DNA of 64,000 bases from Glycine soja (Eukaryota > Streptophyta > Magnoliopsida > Fabales > Fabaceae): NCBI RefSeq assembly GCF_004193775.1, contig NC_041003.1, forward strand, positions 24,916,685-24,980,684. Reading direction: 5' to 3'. Shown piece after piece: positions 1 to 10,501 of this stretch. A program made the position numbers and the translations under genes. The notes under the pieces were generated by a model that did no database searches, was not told the origin of the DNA, and saw only the letters and a program-made list of their open reading frames with translations. Numbering within the stretch: position 1 is the stretch's first letter; each line of letters opens with the position of its first letter.

Positions 1-704
1 CAAGCGATTTGGATTAAAGGAAAAAATAAGAAAAAACACACAATTTGGCTGAAAAATCAGTGTCCAGGAAAAAAAAGTGAAAGGGAAGTGTGCTTGTTGT
101 TTTGGTTATTGCTTGTCTATTTGTTTCCTTGCTTGTGAATTGCCATATAGGGAATTGGAAAGGAGTATTGGTGCCATACCTTGAAGAATTTGAGTCAAGA
201 AGCAAGGGGCCAACCACCTTAAGAGCTATAGGACTAAGAAGCACTCCAAATTGAGTGAAAAACCAAAGAGAGAATAGCCACCACAATTGAGGACATTTTT
301 TTTGTAATTTTGTAATTGGCAATTTTCTTTGCTTTCAAATTTTGTAACAAAAAAGCCTTTCATTGGAAGTAAGTTGGGAGCCTCCAATAGGTCAGCCTAC
401 TTCCATTTGTGCGTAATAATTTTAGGCAATTTTCCCTTAGGATAGTGAGTGTTTTTTTGGAAACCTTAAATGAGATCATCCAAACACTCTTAGGATCCGC
501 CTAGTTTGCATTTCTTGCACTTTAATTTCTTGCTTACTTTCATAGCTTATTTCCTTTACCCTCCATTGTCAAACCTTACCAATTAGTTTTTTCCTTATCT
601 TTCACACCTCTTTTAGTGTTTATTTTGGCTAGTTTCAACCATAGTTTCTTTTACCTTTTGTTTTCAAACCCCTAACAAGAAAGAACCATATCTTAGGAAC
701 CAAC
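1..704 (+). other. Untranslated leader of element A
   Basis: No credible gene is present. The stretch is T- and A-rich. It matches, in reverse complement, the leader of element G (58257-58757 plus 60943-61844), and its first 70 bases also match the leader of H (60576-60646). The region ends in GGAACCAAC directly before the gag ATG at 705. The same bases precede the gag ATG of G at 58256. Confidence 0.75.
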
Positions 705-1730
705 ATGAAAGGGTATGCCCTCTATTGGTGGACTTCCCTTGTTAGCGAACGAAGGATTCATAACGATCCTCCAGTAGAGTATTGGAATGATCTTAAGAGT
801 GCCCTTAGGAAGAGGCACATTCCCTCCTACTATGAAAGGGAGCTTATGGACAAGTTCCAAAGGCTTAGACAAGGGAGTATGAGTGTTGAAGGATATAGAC
901 AAAAAATGGAACTACTCCTTTTAAGAGCTGGACTTAGGGAGGAGGAAAGAACAAGCATAGCTAGGTTCCTTAGTGGGCTTAATATGGAAGTGGGGGACAA
1001 GGTTGAACTCCTTCCATATAGGGACCTAGATGAGCTAGTCCAACTTTTTATAAGAGTGGAGCAACAACTTAAAAGAAAGTCTTCTTCAAAATCTTATGGC
1101 TTTCACTCTTATCCAAGGAAGGACCAAGCCCAAGGAATTTTGGGGGCTGCACCTTCAAAACCCAAGAAAGATAAGGGTAAGACCATAGAGAAATACACCC
1201 CTAAGACTAGTTCCCTAGAAAGGACTAGCAACATTAAATGCTTCAAATGTCTTGGGAGAGGTCATATTGCCTCTCAATGCCCCATAAAGAAAGCCATGAT
1301 TATGAGGGGTCAAGACATTTATAGTAGTCAAGAGGAGACTATTTCTTCACCTTCCTCTAGTGGAAGTGAAGATGAAGTAAGGGGTGAAGAGTCTAGTGAG
1401 GAAGTCTACCCCCATGAAGAAGGTGACCTCCTAATGGTTAGAAGGCTCCTTGGAGGTCAATCTTGTGATCTATCTCAATCCCAAAGAGAGAACATCTTTC
1501 ATACAAGATGCAAAAATTTAGATAAAACTTGTTCTCTCATTGTGGATAGTGGATCTTGTTGCAATTGTTATAGCATAAGATTAGTTTCGAAGTTGAACCA
1601 TGCTATCATTCCCCACCCAAAACCTTATAAACTTCAATGGCTCAATGAACAAAGGGAAATGATAGTTAACCAACAAGTGAAGGTACCTTCTCCATTGGGA
1701 CATATAAGGATGAAGTTAATTGTGATATAG
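705..1730 (+). pseudogene. gag (5'-truncated) with start of protease, element A
   Basis: Gag packages the element RNA, and the following protease would cut the polyprotein. The 341-residue frame begins abruptly inside the conserved gag core (tryptophan-rich KGYALYWWTSL, then the ERELMDKFQRLRQGSMSVE region). It continues through a basic linker to a CCHC zinc knuckle at residues 179-192 (C179, C182, H187, C192; CFKCLGRGHIASQC), an acidic serine-rich stretch, and an aspartic-protease start at D281-S-G-S. The N-terminal gag segment seen in G (58256 to 57846) is missing here, yet the ATG context is the same, so an internal deletion joined the start codon to the core. The frame closes at 1730, while the protease continues in another frame from about 1710. 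That is a frameshift, so this is a broken gene. Confidence 0.8.
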
Positions 1731-2848
1731 TTCCCATGGAGACAGGGCATATTCTTTTAGGAAGGCCATGGCAATTTGATAGGAAGATCATTTACAATGG
1801 CCTAACTAATGAGGTTACCCTCACCCATCTTGGCATTAAATTTGTGTTGCATCCTCAAACACCTTCACGGGTGGCCAAAGACCAACTAACTATGAAAGGT
1901 AAGAGGGATGAGGAAGAAGAAATAGAAAACCAAAAGAAAAAGAAAGATAGTAAGGCCTTGTCTACAAAGGCCAAGGGTAAGGAAAAAGAGGAAAAGGATT
2001 CCTCCAAGAATATTGTTAAGAAGGAAAATCATTTTGCAACAAAATGTGATATTAAAATAGCACTCCTTCTTAAACAATCTTTCTACCTTCTCCTATCAAG
2101 GGAAACATCCCATAGCATCACCATACCTCTTGAGCTTGAGGTTATTCCTCAAGTAAAGGAGTTTTTGGATGAGGGTTTGGTTTGTAAGAGCTTAAATCCT
2201 TGTGCTTTGTTGGTGCCCAAAATAGGTATTATGAGGCACCAAATCCCTATGATAGGTGGTATGATGAATGTGTTGAGTGGTGCAACCCTCTTTTGTAAAA
2301 TCACTCATGCACCCAACATCTTCATGATTTGTGTACATAGGGACTAATTAGGTAGGTTTGTTCTTATTTTTTTGTTTCAATACAAACCTAGGTGCTCATA
2401 TGGAACACCTTCGGTTTGTCATAATTTTTTGTAGGAATAATCAACATGAAAATAAAGAAAAAGGTATGTTTTATTCCATTACTTTCCTTAACTTTTTAAA
2501 TAGTGATCAAGGGCTTTCCATGGACCTTAAGAGAATAAAGGTCATTCCTGAGTGGCCTACTCCACCAAGTATAAGGGAAATTTGGGGCTTCAATGACATA
2601 ACAAACTTTTACAAAAGGTTTGTCCCATATTTTTCTATACTTGTAGCACCACTCATTGAGTTGGTTAGGAACTATGTTCTCTCATGGGAAGATGGCCATG
2701 AAACCGGTTTTCAATCCTTAACCTACTCTAACATACCCAACATCACTAATACATATGTTTTAATTCTTTTTACAGGTGTTGGGGAAAGAATCCTGGAGTT
2801 TCAAGAACCTCTGGATTTGAGGTCAAATCCTTTTCAAGGGGAAGGGAA
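1731..2848 (+). pseudogene. Protease C-terminus and mutilated reverse transcriptase, element A
   Basis: The segment starts with the protease C-terminal motif HILLGRPW (from 1751), then a lysine/glutamate-rich linker. A collapsed reverse transcriptase follows: an N-terminal piece (about 2130-2220, ending NPCALLVPKIG), a short piece resembling the region before the catalytic loop (2260-2345), and the RT/RNase H connection (2540-2670, VIPEWPTPPS then FYKRF). These appear in the right order, but the sequence between them is shortened. The catalytic Y/F-x-D-D box is not present where it should lie, and RNase H and integrase are gone. Frames change at about 1710 and 2350. Element G has the same shortened arrangement, so this is an inherited defect. 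A purine-rich tract (CAAGGGGAAGGGAA) ends at 2848 directly before the LTR. Confidence 0.78.
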
Positions 2849-3811
2849 TGATGGAATCCTACCCCCCAAGGGAATTGGATAGAAGACTCCAAGAAGATTG
2901 GGCCAGAGATGCAAGAGAAGGCCCTAAGGTTCTCATGAGTCTTAGGGTAGATTTTAGGCCCATGGGCTAAGTATGTGCCCACTTATCTTTGTACATATTA
3001 GATTAGGATTTCATTATTTTTGGGCCTTGTATTTAGGGCTCCATAATGTAGGTAGGGTACTCTAGAAATGTAGAATTTTTTAGCCCTTGTATTTTAGGGC
3101 ACCTAGACTAGTTTTTGTATTAGGGGTAGTTTTGTAATTTCACATGCATTAAGTGAATGTTTGAGGTGTGTGTTGGAAAATAAATTTAATTGAATTGGGA
3201 GACGCCCAATCCAATTAAATTTTAGAGGGGGAGGTGAGCATTTGCTTGCTACACCCCATTGCCACATCATATAGTCACACTTTGTGCATGTCCTTCATGT
3301 TTTACATGACTTATGACACCTAAGCACACTTAGTGGAGAATCTTGGACTTGATCTTGGATTAGTGGGCTGAACCCTAGCTAAAATTCACTAATCATATTT
3401 AGTGAAATTTTGGCTCCAAAATTTGGCTCCACAAATTCAATTTCAAATTCAAGTGAAATTTGAATTGAAATCCAAATTTCCCTCCAATTTTGTGTGACAC
3501 TTAGGCTATAAATAGAGGTCATGTGTGTGCATTTTTTGGAACTTTGATCATTTGAAAATTAAACTTCAGGTTTCAGAGCACAAAATTTCGTGCTCTTCTC
3601 TTCCTCTCCCTTCATTCATCTCCTTCTTCCTCCAAGCTCTTATCCATGACCTCCTATGGTGGTGAGCTTCTTCTAGACTCATCTTCTCCTTGAAGTGGTG
3701 TCTCCTCTCTCTCTTCCTTCTCCATTCCGATGCCATTCATCTTCCAAGAAGCAAAGGAATTCATTGATGAAGAAGATCCTAGGGCTACAAGCTCCAATGG
3801 AGCTTACATCA
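2849..3811 (+). repeat. 3' LTR of element A (subfamily 1)
   Basis: This is a direct repeat of 4130-5101. It begins TGATGGAATCC after a purine tract and ends CATCA. A TATA box (TATAAATA) lies at 3507-3514, in the position expected for the LTR promoter. The ends match the LTRs of G and H, but the middle (about 3100-3500) is unlike theirs, so the family has at least two LTR subfamilies. The short open frame at 3730-3927 lies across the LTR end and is not a gene. Confidence 0.85.
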
Positions 3812-4124
3812 AGCAGCAACTCCAGAAGAAGAACCTTGATCTTCAGAGGCATCTTCTAGTTTTCCTATTGCAGGGCATTCTCATACTGTTGAAGACCCAA
3901 TCATGGCTGAAGACCCAAGAAGAGTAACCCTGGAGGATTATTCAAGTTCTAATGTGCCACAATTTTTCACTAGTATTGCACAGCCAGAAGTTCAAGCTTA
4001 GACAATTACATATCCTCCTTCTTTGATACAACTGATTCAAAATAATCTGTTTCGTGGTCTACCCAATGAAGACCCTTATGCTCACTTAGCCACCTATATA
4101 GAGATATGCAACACTATCAGGTTG

Positions 4125-4129
4125 GCGGG
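4125..4129. repeat. Left target-site duplication of solo LTR B
   Basis: GCGGG lies directly before the LTR start and is matched at four of five positions by ACGGG at 5102-5106. Removing the LTR and one copy joins the two halves of gag in frame, which confirms the insertion point. Confidence 0.75.
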
Positions 4130-5101
4130 TGATGCAATCCTACCCCCCAAGGGCATTGGATAGAAGACTCCAAGAAGATTGGGCTAGAGATGCAAGAAAA
4201 GGCCCTAAGGTTCTCATGAGCCTTAGGGTAGATTTTGGGCCCATGGGCTAAGTATGAGCCCACTTATCTTTGTACATATTATATTAGGATTTCATTATTT
4301 TTAGGCCTTGTATTTTGGGCTCCATAATGTAGGTAGGGTACCCTAGAAATGGAGGATTTTTCAGTCCTTGTATCTTAGGGCACCTAGACTAGTTTTTGTA
4401 TCAGGGGTAGTTTTGTAATTTCACATGCACTAAGTGAATATTTGATGTGTGTTGAGAAATAAATTTAATTGAATTGGGAGAAGCCCAATCCAAATATATT
4501 TTGGAGGGGGAGGTGAGCATTTGCTTGCTACACCCCATTGCCACATCATACAGTCACACTTTGTGCATGTCCTTCATGCTTTACATGCCTCATGACACCT
4601 AAGCACACTTAGTGGAGAATCTTGGGCTTGATCTTGGTTTGGTGGGCTGAAGCATAGCTAAAATTAAGTAATCATAATTATTGAAATTTTGGCTCCAAAA
4701 TTTGGCTCCACAAATTCAATTTCAAATTCAAGTGAAATTTGAATAGAAATTCAAATTTCCTTCCAATTTTGTGTGACACTTAAGCTATAAATAGAGAATA
4801 TGTGTTTGCATTTTTAAAACTTGATCATTTGAGAATTAAACTTCAAAGTTCAGACCTTTTTTGAGTCACTAAATTTCGTGCTCCTTCTCTTCCTCTCCCT
4901 CCATTCATCTTCTTCTACCTTCAAGCTCTTATCCATGGCTTGCCATGGTGTTGAGCTTCTTCTAGACTCATATTCTCCTTGAAGTGGTGTCTCCAATCTT
5001 CTTTATCCTTCTCCTTTCCGCTGCAATCAGACCTCAAGAAGCAAAGGACTCCATTGATGAAGAAGATCCAAGGCCTACAATCTCCACATGGAGCTACATC
5101 G
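4130..5101 (+). repeat. Solo LTR B of the element A family
   Basis: This is a 972-bp direct repeat of 2849-3811. It begins TGATGCAATCC and ends CTACATCG, where the family has CATCA (one base changed). The TATA box is at 4786-4793. There is no internal region: both flanks are gag of element C, with a 5-bp duplication (GCGGG/ACGGG). That is the signature of unequal recombination between the two LTRs of an earlier full insertion. Confidence 0.85.
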
Positions 5102-6344
5102 ACGGGTGTGCCTGTGGATGAAATCAGGTTGAGTCTGCTCTCATTTTCTTTATTTGGAGAAGCTAAGAGATGGCTTCATTCTTTTAAAGGAAACAGTCTG
5201 AAGTCTCGGGATGAAGTAGTAGAAAAGTTCTTGAAGAAGTACTTCCCTGAATCGAAGACTGCAGAAGGCAAAGTTGCCATCTCTTCCTTCCACCAGTTTC
5301 CAGATGAATCGTTGAGTGAGGACTTGAAAGATTCAGAGGGTTATTGCGGAAGACTCCCACTCATGGTTTTTCAGAACCAATACAACTCAACATATTCATA
5401 GATGGGTTGAGGCCACAATCTAAGCAGCTTTTGGATGCTTCAGCTGGGGGTAAGATCAAAATGAAGACCCCTGACGAAGCAATGGACTTAATTGAAAGCA
5501 TGGCTGCTAGTGACATTGCCATTTTGAGAGACCGAGCCCATATTCCTACCAAGAAAAGTTTATTGGAGCAAACCTCATAGGATTCTCTGTTGGCACAAAA
5601 TAAGTTGTTGTCCAAGCAACTAAAGACATTAACAGAAACACTCAGTAAGTTGCCAACTCAGCTTCATTTTGCACAAACTTCACATTCTTCTATTTTGCAG
5701 GTTGCATGATTTACAATTTGTGGTGGAGCTCATGAATCTGGATGTTGTATCCCTAATGAAGAGCAAATTGCACATGAAGTCAATTATATGGGGAATCAGC
5801 CTAGAGGCAATTTCAATACAAGTGAATTTCTAGGATTTTAGAATAACCAACAGTATCAACAGTAGAGACAGTGGCAAAATCACCCTGGTAACTAATTCAA
5901 CTGAGACCAGGGTGGTTCATCTACAAGGCCACAATAGCAGATGCCAAGTCTCTATGATCGAACCATGAAGCTGGAAGAGACCCTAGCTTAATTCATGCAA
6001 GTGTCAATGTCTAACCAAAAGAGCACTGAGTCTGCAATTAAGAATCTGGAAGTCCAGGTGGGCCAGCTTGCAAAGCAATTAGCTGAAAGACCATCAAACA
6101 ACTTTACAACAAACATAGAGAAAAATCCTAAAGAAGAGTGCAAAGTTTTGATGACTAGAAGCAAAATGGCGATTCAAGCGGAGGAAAGTAGAGCTAATCA
6201 GAAGGTGGAGGGATTTAAACAACAGCTGGCTGAGGAATTGGCTCTGGAACCGGTTGATGATTTAGTTGAATTTGAAGAAATTGTTGAGGAAGCAGAAGGT
6301 GATGAAGAAGGAGAGACACCAATAAGAGACTGTCAAGAGAAAAT

Positions 6345-6480
6345 AAAGAAGAAGGAAGAAAAATAAAAAGAAAAAGAAAAAGAAAATAAAGAAAAAGAAG
6401 AAAAAGAAAATAAAGAAAAAGAAGAAAAAGAAAATAAAGAAAAAGAAGAAAAAGTAAAAATGTTGAAAAATGAAAAAAAA
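6345..6480 (+). repeat. AAG/AAAG-rich tandem repeat in gag tail
   Basis: Tandem copies of a roughly 24-bp unit built from GAAGAAAAAGAAAATAAAGAA encode a lysine/glutamate stretch in the gag frame of C. The long minus-strand frame over it (Phe/Ser-rich) is an artefact of this composition. Confidence 0.8.
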
Positions 6481-6569
6481 AATGAGTAGGTCGTTGAGAC
6501 TGAAAAGAAGAAGGGCAAGAGTGAGGCTAACTTAGAAAAGAAGAAAGAGACTACTCCTATTGAATGCAA

Positions 6570-7314
6570 GGAGGTACCTTATCCGTTGGTACCCTCTCGA
6601 AAAGATAAAGAGTGCCATTTGGCTAGATTTCTTGATATCTTCAAGAAATCGGAAATTACTTTGCCATTTGGAGAAGCACTTTAGCAAATACCCCTCTATG
6701 CCAAATTTGTGAAGGATATGTTAACCAAGAAGAACTGATACATCCATTGTGACAGAATTGTTGTGGAAGGTAACTGTAGTGCTGTGATTCAACGCATTGT
6801 TCCACCCAAGCACAAAGATCCTGCAGTTGTCATGATACCATGTTCTATTGGTGAGGTTGCTGTAGGCAAAGCTCTCATAGACTTGGGAGCCAATATCAAT
6901 TTAATGCCTCTTTCCATGTGCGTGTCACTTGGAGAGATAGAGATAATGCCCACACGTATGACCCTCTAGTTAGCTGACCGCTCCATCACAAGGCCATATG
7001 GAGTCATTGAAGATATTTTGGTGAAGGTTAAACACCTTATATTTCTAGCTGACTTCGTTGTCATAGACATTGAAGAGGATGTTAACATTCCTCGCATTCT
7101 TGGCCGCCCATTCATGTCTACTGCGAGCTGCGTGGTAGACATGGGAAAGAAGATACTGCAGATGGGCATAGAAGATCAGAAGATCAGCTTTGATTTGTTC
7201 CATGAGTACAAAGATCCACTTAGCCAAAATGTCTGTCTTAAAGTGCATGTGATGGAGGAAAAGAGACCTGAGAAGAAGGTCCTTGAAGTAGGAACTCTTT
7301 TGGATCCTGGATAA
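6570..7314 (+). pseudogene. Aspartic protease of element C
   Basis: This retroviral-type aspartic protease would process the gag polyprotein. The frame carries the active-site segment ALIDLGANINLMPLS (the aspartate codon is at 6880-6882; DLG replaces the usual DTG/DSG, as I recall for Athila elements). About 75 residues later comes the second conserved segment, ILGRPFMSTA. TAG codons at 6682-6684 and 6967-6969 interrupt the frame. At both, a glutamine (CAG) is the expected residue, so single C-to-T changes explain them. The frame ends at 7314 with no reverse transcriptase. A conserved-looking GACATTAAAAGAGCG motif at 7337-7351 marks the start of the downstream non-coding DNA. Confidence 0.75.
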
Positions 7315-9121
7315 CAGGACGATGCGTCAAGCTAGTGACATTAAAAGAGCGTTTACTGGGAGGTAAGCCAACTTTTCTTTCCCTTTCCTATTTTTCATTC
7401 TTATCTCTTGCATGTAATTAGGATACCTTGCTTGTGATTGTGATTAATTTCAGCTTGTTTAGTAATGAACAAGGGGTTTTAAGCTTGTGTGAAGAGATAG
7501 ACAAAAAAAGACTTAGAAAATTCTTGCAATTGTCTATCCACTAAGCGCAGACCCTATGCTAAGCGCACATCACTGCGCTAAGCCCCACATTTCTCAGTAA
7601 TTGAACTTTAACCAGTGGGCTTAGCATGGATGATGTTCTAAGCGCCACTTCTTCTCTGGAAAATTTTTATTGTAGTAGCGCTAAGCGCGCTATCCTATGC
7701 TAAGCCCCAGATCCATTCTGTAACTTGAGTTTTTAAGCTGGGCTTAGCGGGCCAGGAAGCCCTAAGTGCCAATCTCTTATGGGTTTTGAATTCTTAGAAG
7801 TGCGCTTAGCGCGCCTATTGCACTAAGCCTGAACTACTCTCTGTAAGTTGAAGCTTGATGGTACGCTAAGCCTCACATCTCAGGCTAAGCGCATATTGTA
7901 GAAAGCGCTAAGCGCAGCCTGCCGCGCTAAGCCCCAGATGCTTATGGGACTTTACAACTTCAAGTTGGGCTTAGCACGAGCCTAGGCTAAGCGCTTGGGT
8001 TTTAAACTCAAATGTCACGTGGGCACGCTAAGCGTAGCTGTGCGCTAAGCGTGCCATACGGATTTTAGTTTTTAAAATCAAAGGCAGAGGCACTTTGGGT
8101 ACTACCTTTGCACCCAAACCTCTGCACCTTCTTAACCTTGAGCAACTGTGTACTTCCTGCTGTGTGTATACTATTTCTTTGCATCTTCATTGCTTCATTT
8201 CAAGAACAATCCAAGTTAGTTAGTACATTTCTATTTTTATTTTTCATTCTTCAAACCTTAGGATAGATGACATCTTGTTTTCTTAGTTGTATGTTGTTAG
8301 GTTAAGGTTATTAGTTTTAGGGTTAGTCAATGTAGGATTTTAGGTAACTTAGAAGCCCATTAGGGGAAATGTGGCTGCAAGGGGTGAAGATCCCTATGGT
8401 TCTGTCTGGAAATCGCAATGAACACGCTAAGCACGCCTGTGCGCTTAGCCCGTTCATCGCAACTGTCAAAATTTTGGATTTCCTAATGAACGCGCTAAGC
8501 GAACCATGTCGTGCTAAGCGCGTTCATCCCTGCTGATGAACGTAAGTGATGAGCCTGCTAAGCGTGTCTGTGCACTAAGCGAGACCAGTGTTCAGACATT
8601 AAGATTTTGAGAATTTTTGTTCAGTGCTAAGCTTGACTTGTCAGGCTAAGCACCACTTTGCTTTTGTGAGTTTTCCTTTGCATAAGGCTAAGCGCGTGTG
8701 TGCGCTAAGCCCTTATTGTGTGTTGAGCTAAGTGCCCTGCTAGGCTAAGCTCAACTTTCTCACTGTCTTTTAAGTTTTGGTAGTAAGGCTAAGTTCGCCC
8801 TGTGCGCTAAGCATGAGTGTCATTTTGATGAGCCTGAGCTAAGCGTGCCATGCTGCGCTAAGCTCCAACTCTTTTTGGTTTTGAAAATTGTAGACTTAGG
8901 CTAAGCTCAGTTGTGCGCTAAGCCTATTCTGCAGAAAAAATACTTTCTGTGTCTTCGAGCTAAGCACCAGTCTACTGCGATTAGCGCTTGAGTAAAATTT
9001 CATACGGCGTGCTAAGCTCAGCCTGCTATGCTAAGTGCCCAGTCAAAATTTTAGTTTTATTTTTATGTTTTTGTGAAAATAACCTATGCTAATCTCTTGT
9101 GTTTTGTCTTATATTTTGCAG
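7315..9121 (+). other. Non-coding region between protease and accessory ORF of C
   Basis: No gene is seen here. It holds the GCTAAGC array (listed separately), broken by ordinary AT-rich sequence at about 8080-8400. It ends in a pyrimidine-rich stretch and TATTTTGCAG directly before ATG 9122, a good match to a plant splice acceptor. Confidence 0.7.
7551..9045 (+). repeat. Array of paired GCTAAGC / GCTTAGC motifs
   Basis: Several dozen copies (not counted exactly) of a GCTAAGC core, often extended to GCGCTAAGCGC, lie in about 1.5 kb. They come mostly as doublets: two cores separated by about 10-14 bases, with about 50-60 bases to the next doublet. The spacer sequences differ, and both the GCTAAGC and GCTTAGC orientations occur. 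The core is palindromic except for its centre (GCT-A/T-AGC), so any two copies can pair. The reverse-oriented copy F has the same array at 63660-64000. Confidence 0.85.
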
Positions 9122-10501
9122 ATGGCATCCAAGAAAAGGAAAGCTCCTTCTACACCTACCCAGGCCAGATTTGATAGATCCAGGTTCACATCCCAAGAGG
9201 CTTGGGAGAGATATACAGACATCATGGTGCCTAGAAAAATACTAACGGAGAGGAATGTAGTAGTTTATTACACTAAGTTCGACGAGTTCCAGGAGGAACT
9301 CGAGAGAAGACATTGGGATGAGAAGCTGACTGATTTTGCTGATAGAAGCACACACATTGCTATTGTGAAGGAATTTTATGCAAACCTTTATGACCCCGAG
9401 GATAAATCACCTAAGCAGGAGAGGGTGAGAGGTCACTTAGTGAAATTTGATGAATATACTCTGAATACATTTTTGAAGACCCCTGTAGTGCAAGAAGAGG
9501 GGGAGAATTTGTGTACTTATTCCAGGTTTGCACTCCTGAGGCCTGATCCTCAGGAGTTGGCTGCTAAGCTCTATATCCCAGGGAGGGGATTCGAGCTTAA
9601 TGCTGATGGGCAGCCATTGAAGATATTGAGGAAGAACATGACCACTCTAGCTCAGACATGGAGCGTTCTTTCCTTTTCTAACCTGATTCCTACCTCCCAC
9701 GCATATGATGCCACCTTGGACAGAGCCAAGTTGATTTATGGTATCATTATGAAGATGGATATGAATTTGGTGTACCTTATCTCCCACTAGATCTCTTTGA
9801 TTGCATAGCATGATACATCCAGACTTGGATTACCTGCCTTGATCACAGCTCTATGCAAGGCCAGGGGAGTCCAATCAGATTCTAGATCGCTGGAGAACTT
9901 GAGCCCTGCCATTAACTTGGCATATATTAAGAAGAACTGTTGGAATCTTGATGATCCAACAATAACATTTAGAGGGCCAAGGAAGGCCAGGGGTAAGAAA
10001 TCGGAGGTCCCCACTACTTTAGCACCACCAGAGACAACAACTCCTTCTTCTTCCACAGCTCCAGTACCTCCCATTCAGACTCCAGTTATTCCTCCTACAT
10101 CTACTCAAATACCACTTTCAGCTCCCTTATCTGCAAAACCTTCAGATTTTTCATTTACACCACAGATGCTGCATTCTATGCTCCAGAGCCTACACAGGGG
10201 GCAATCCATCATCAAGCAGAGCCTGCAGGGCTTGGGCTCACCATCCATTATGAGTATAGACGAGTTTGACCTGCAGGTGGCCTGGCCAGGAGCCCAGCCT
10301 TTTCCTTCTAGAAGGGGTGGGGCCTCCGCAGCCCAGGAGCCTGCTCCTGAAGAGCCAGGAGCAGCAGCAGAGGGGGAGGATGAGCTCACCCCTCCTGAGC
10401 CCTTTTATTTTGATGCGGATGTACACATGGCTCAGGAGGAGGGGACTTCCACAAATCAGATACCTGAGCCATCTCCTGCACATGTTCCTAAGGAGACCTA
10501 G
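9122..10501 (+). pseudogene. Accessory ORF downstream of pol position, element C
   Basis: The frame holds about 459 codons and begins at ATG 9122 directly after TTTTGCAG. It is basic at the N-terminus (KKRKAP), followed by a conserved domain (FQEELERRHW, EFYANLYDP, VRGHLVKFDE, RKNMTTLAQTW, LGLPALITALC) and a proline/serine/threonine-rich, acidic C-terminal tail with FTPQMLHSMLQ and QVAWPG motifs. It is homologous to the accessory ORFs of D and E and to the broken one in F. I recall this family being named 'putative plant transposon protein'; in Athila/Calypso elements this position is often called env-like. I see no signal peptide or membrane segment, so an envelope role is unsupported. Two in-frame TAG codons occur at 9788 and 9806. 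The first is CAG in F; the second is TAG in F as well. Confidence 0.75.

Larger units (their letters stand above)
1..3811 (+). mobile_element. Element A: 3' part of a defective Ty3/gypsy LTR retrotransposon
   Basis: The window opens inside the untranslated leader of this element. The order is leader (1-704), gag with a zinc knuckle and the start of protease (705-1730), remnants of protease and reverse transcriptase (1731-2800), a purine-rich tract ending at 2848, and a 3' LTR (2849-3811). The same leader, gag and pol remnants occur in reverse orientation as element G (55735-62727), which fixes the family. The 5' LTR and left target-site duplication are outside the window. On the right the element abuts Athila-like leader sequence (element C), so A was inserted into C. 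The gag type and the surviving RT/RNase H junction motif suggest a chromovirus-like lineage; that assignment is from memory and not certain. Confidence 0.85.
3903..6560 (+). pseudogene. gag of element C (decayed, interrupted by solo LTR B)
   Basis: This is an Athila-type gag. From ATG 3903 it reads an N-terminal segment ending in a LPNEDPYAHLATYIEIC motif (to 4129). It is then interrupted by B, and the core resumes at 5107 (DEIRLSLLSFSLFGEAKRWL, FLKKYFPES). The frame shifts at about 5335, after which FIDGLRPQSKQLLD and the helix-rich C-terminal part follow. In-frame stops include TAG at 3999, 5578, 5839 and 5863. A zinc-knuckle remnant near 5718-5750 (CGGAHESGCC) seems to have lost its first cysteine. 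From 5995 the frame is open again through a coiled-coil-like stretch and an acidic, lysine-rich tail. The interrupting solo LTR restores no frame, so the gene is dead. Confidence 0.8.

Noticed and set aside
6333..6569. Phe/Ser-rich minus-strand frame
   Set aside because: Composition artefact of the AAG-rich repeat.
7551..9045. CRISPR-like array
   Set aside because: Repeats are only 7-11 bases, variable and in both orientations, inside a plant retrotransposon, with no cas genes.
9122..10501. Envelope glycoprotein of a plant retrovirus
   Set aside because: Only the position fits; I see no signal peptide, membrane segment or cysteine pattern of an envelope protein.
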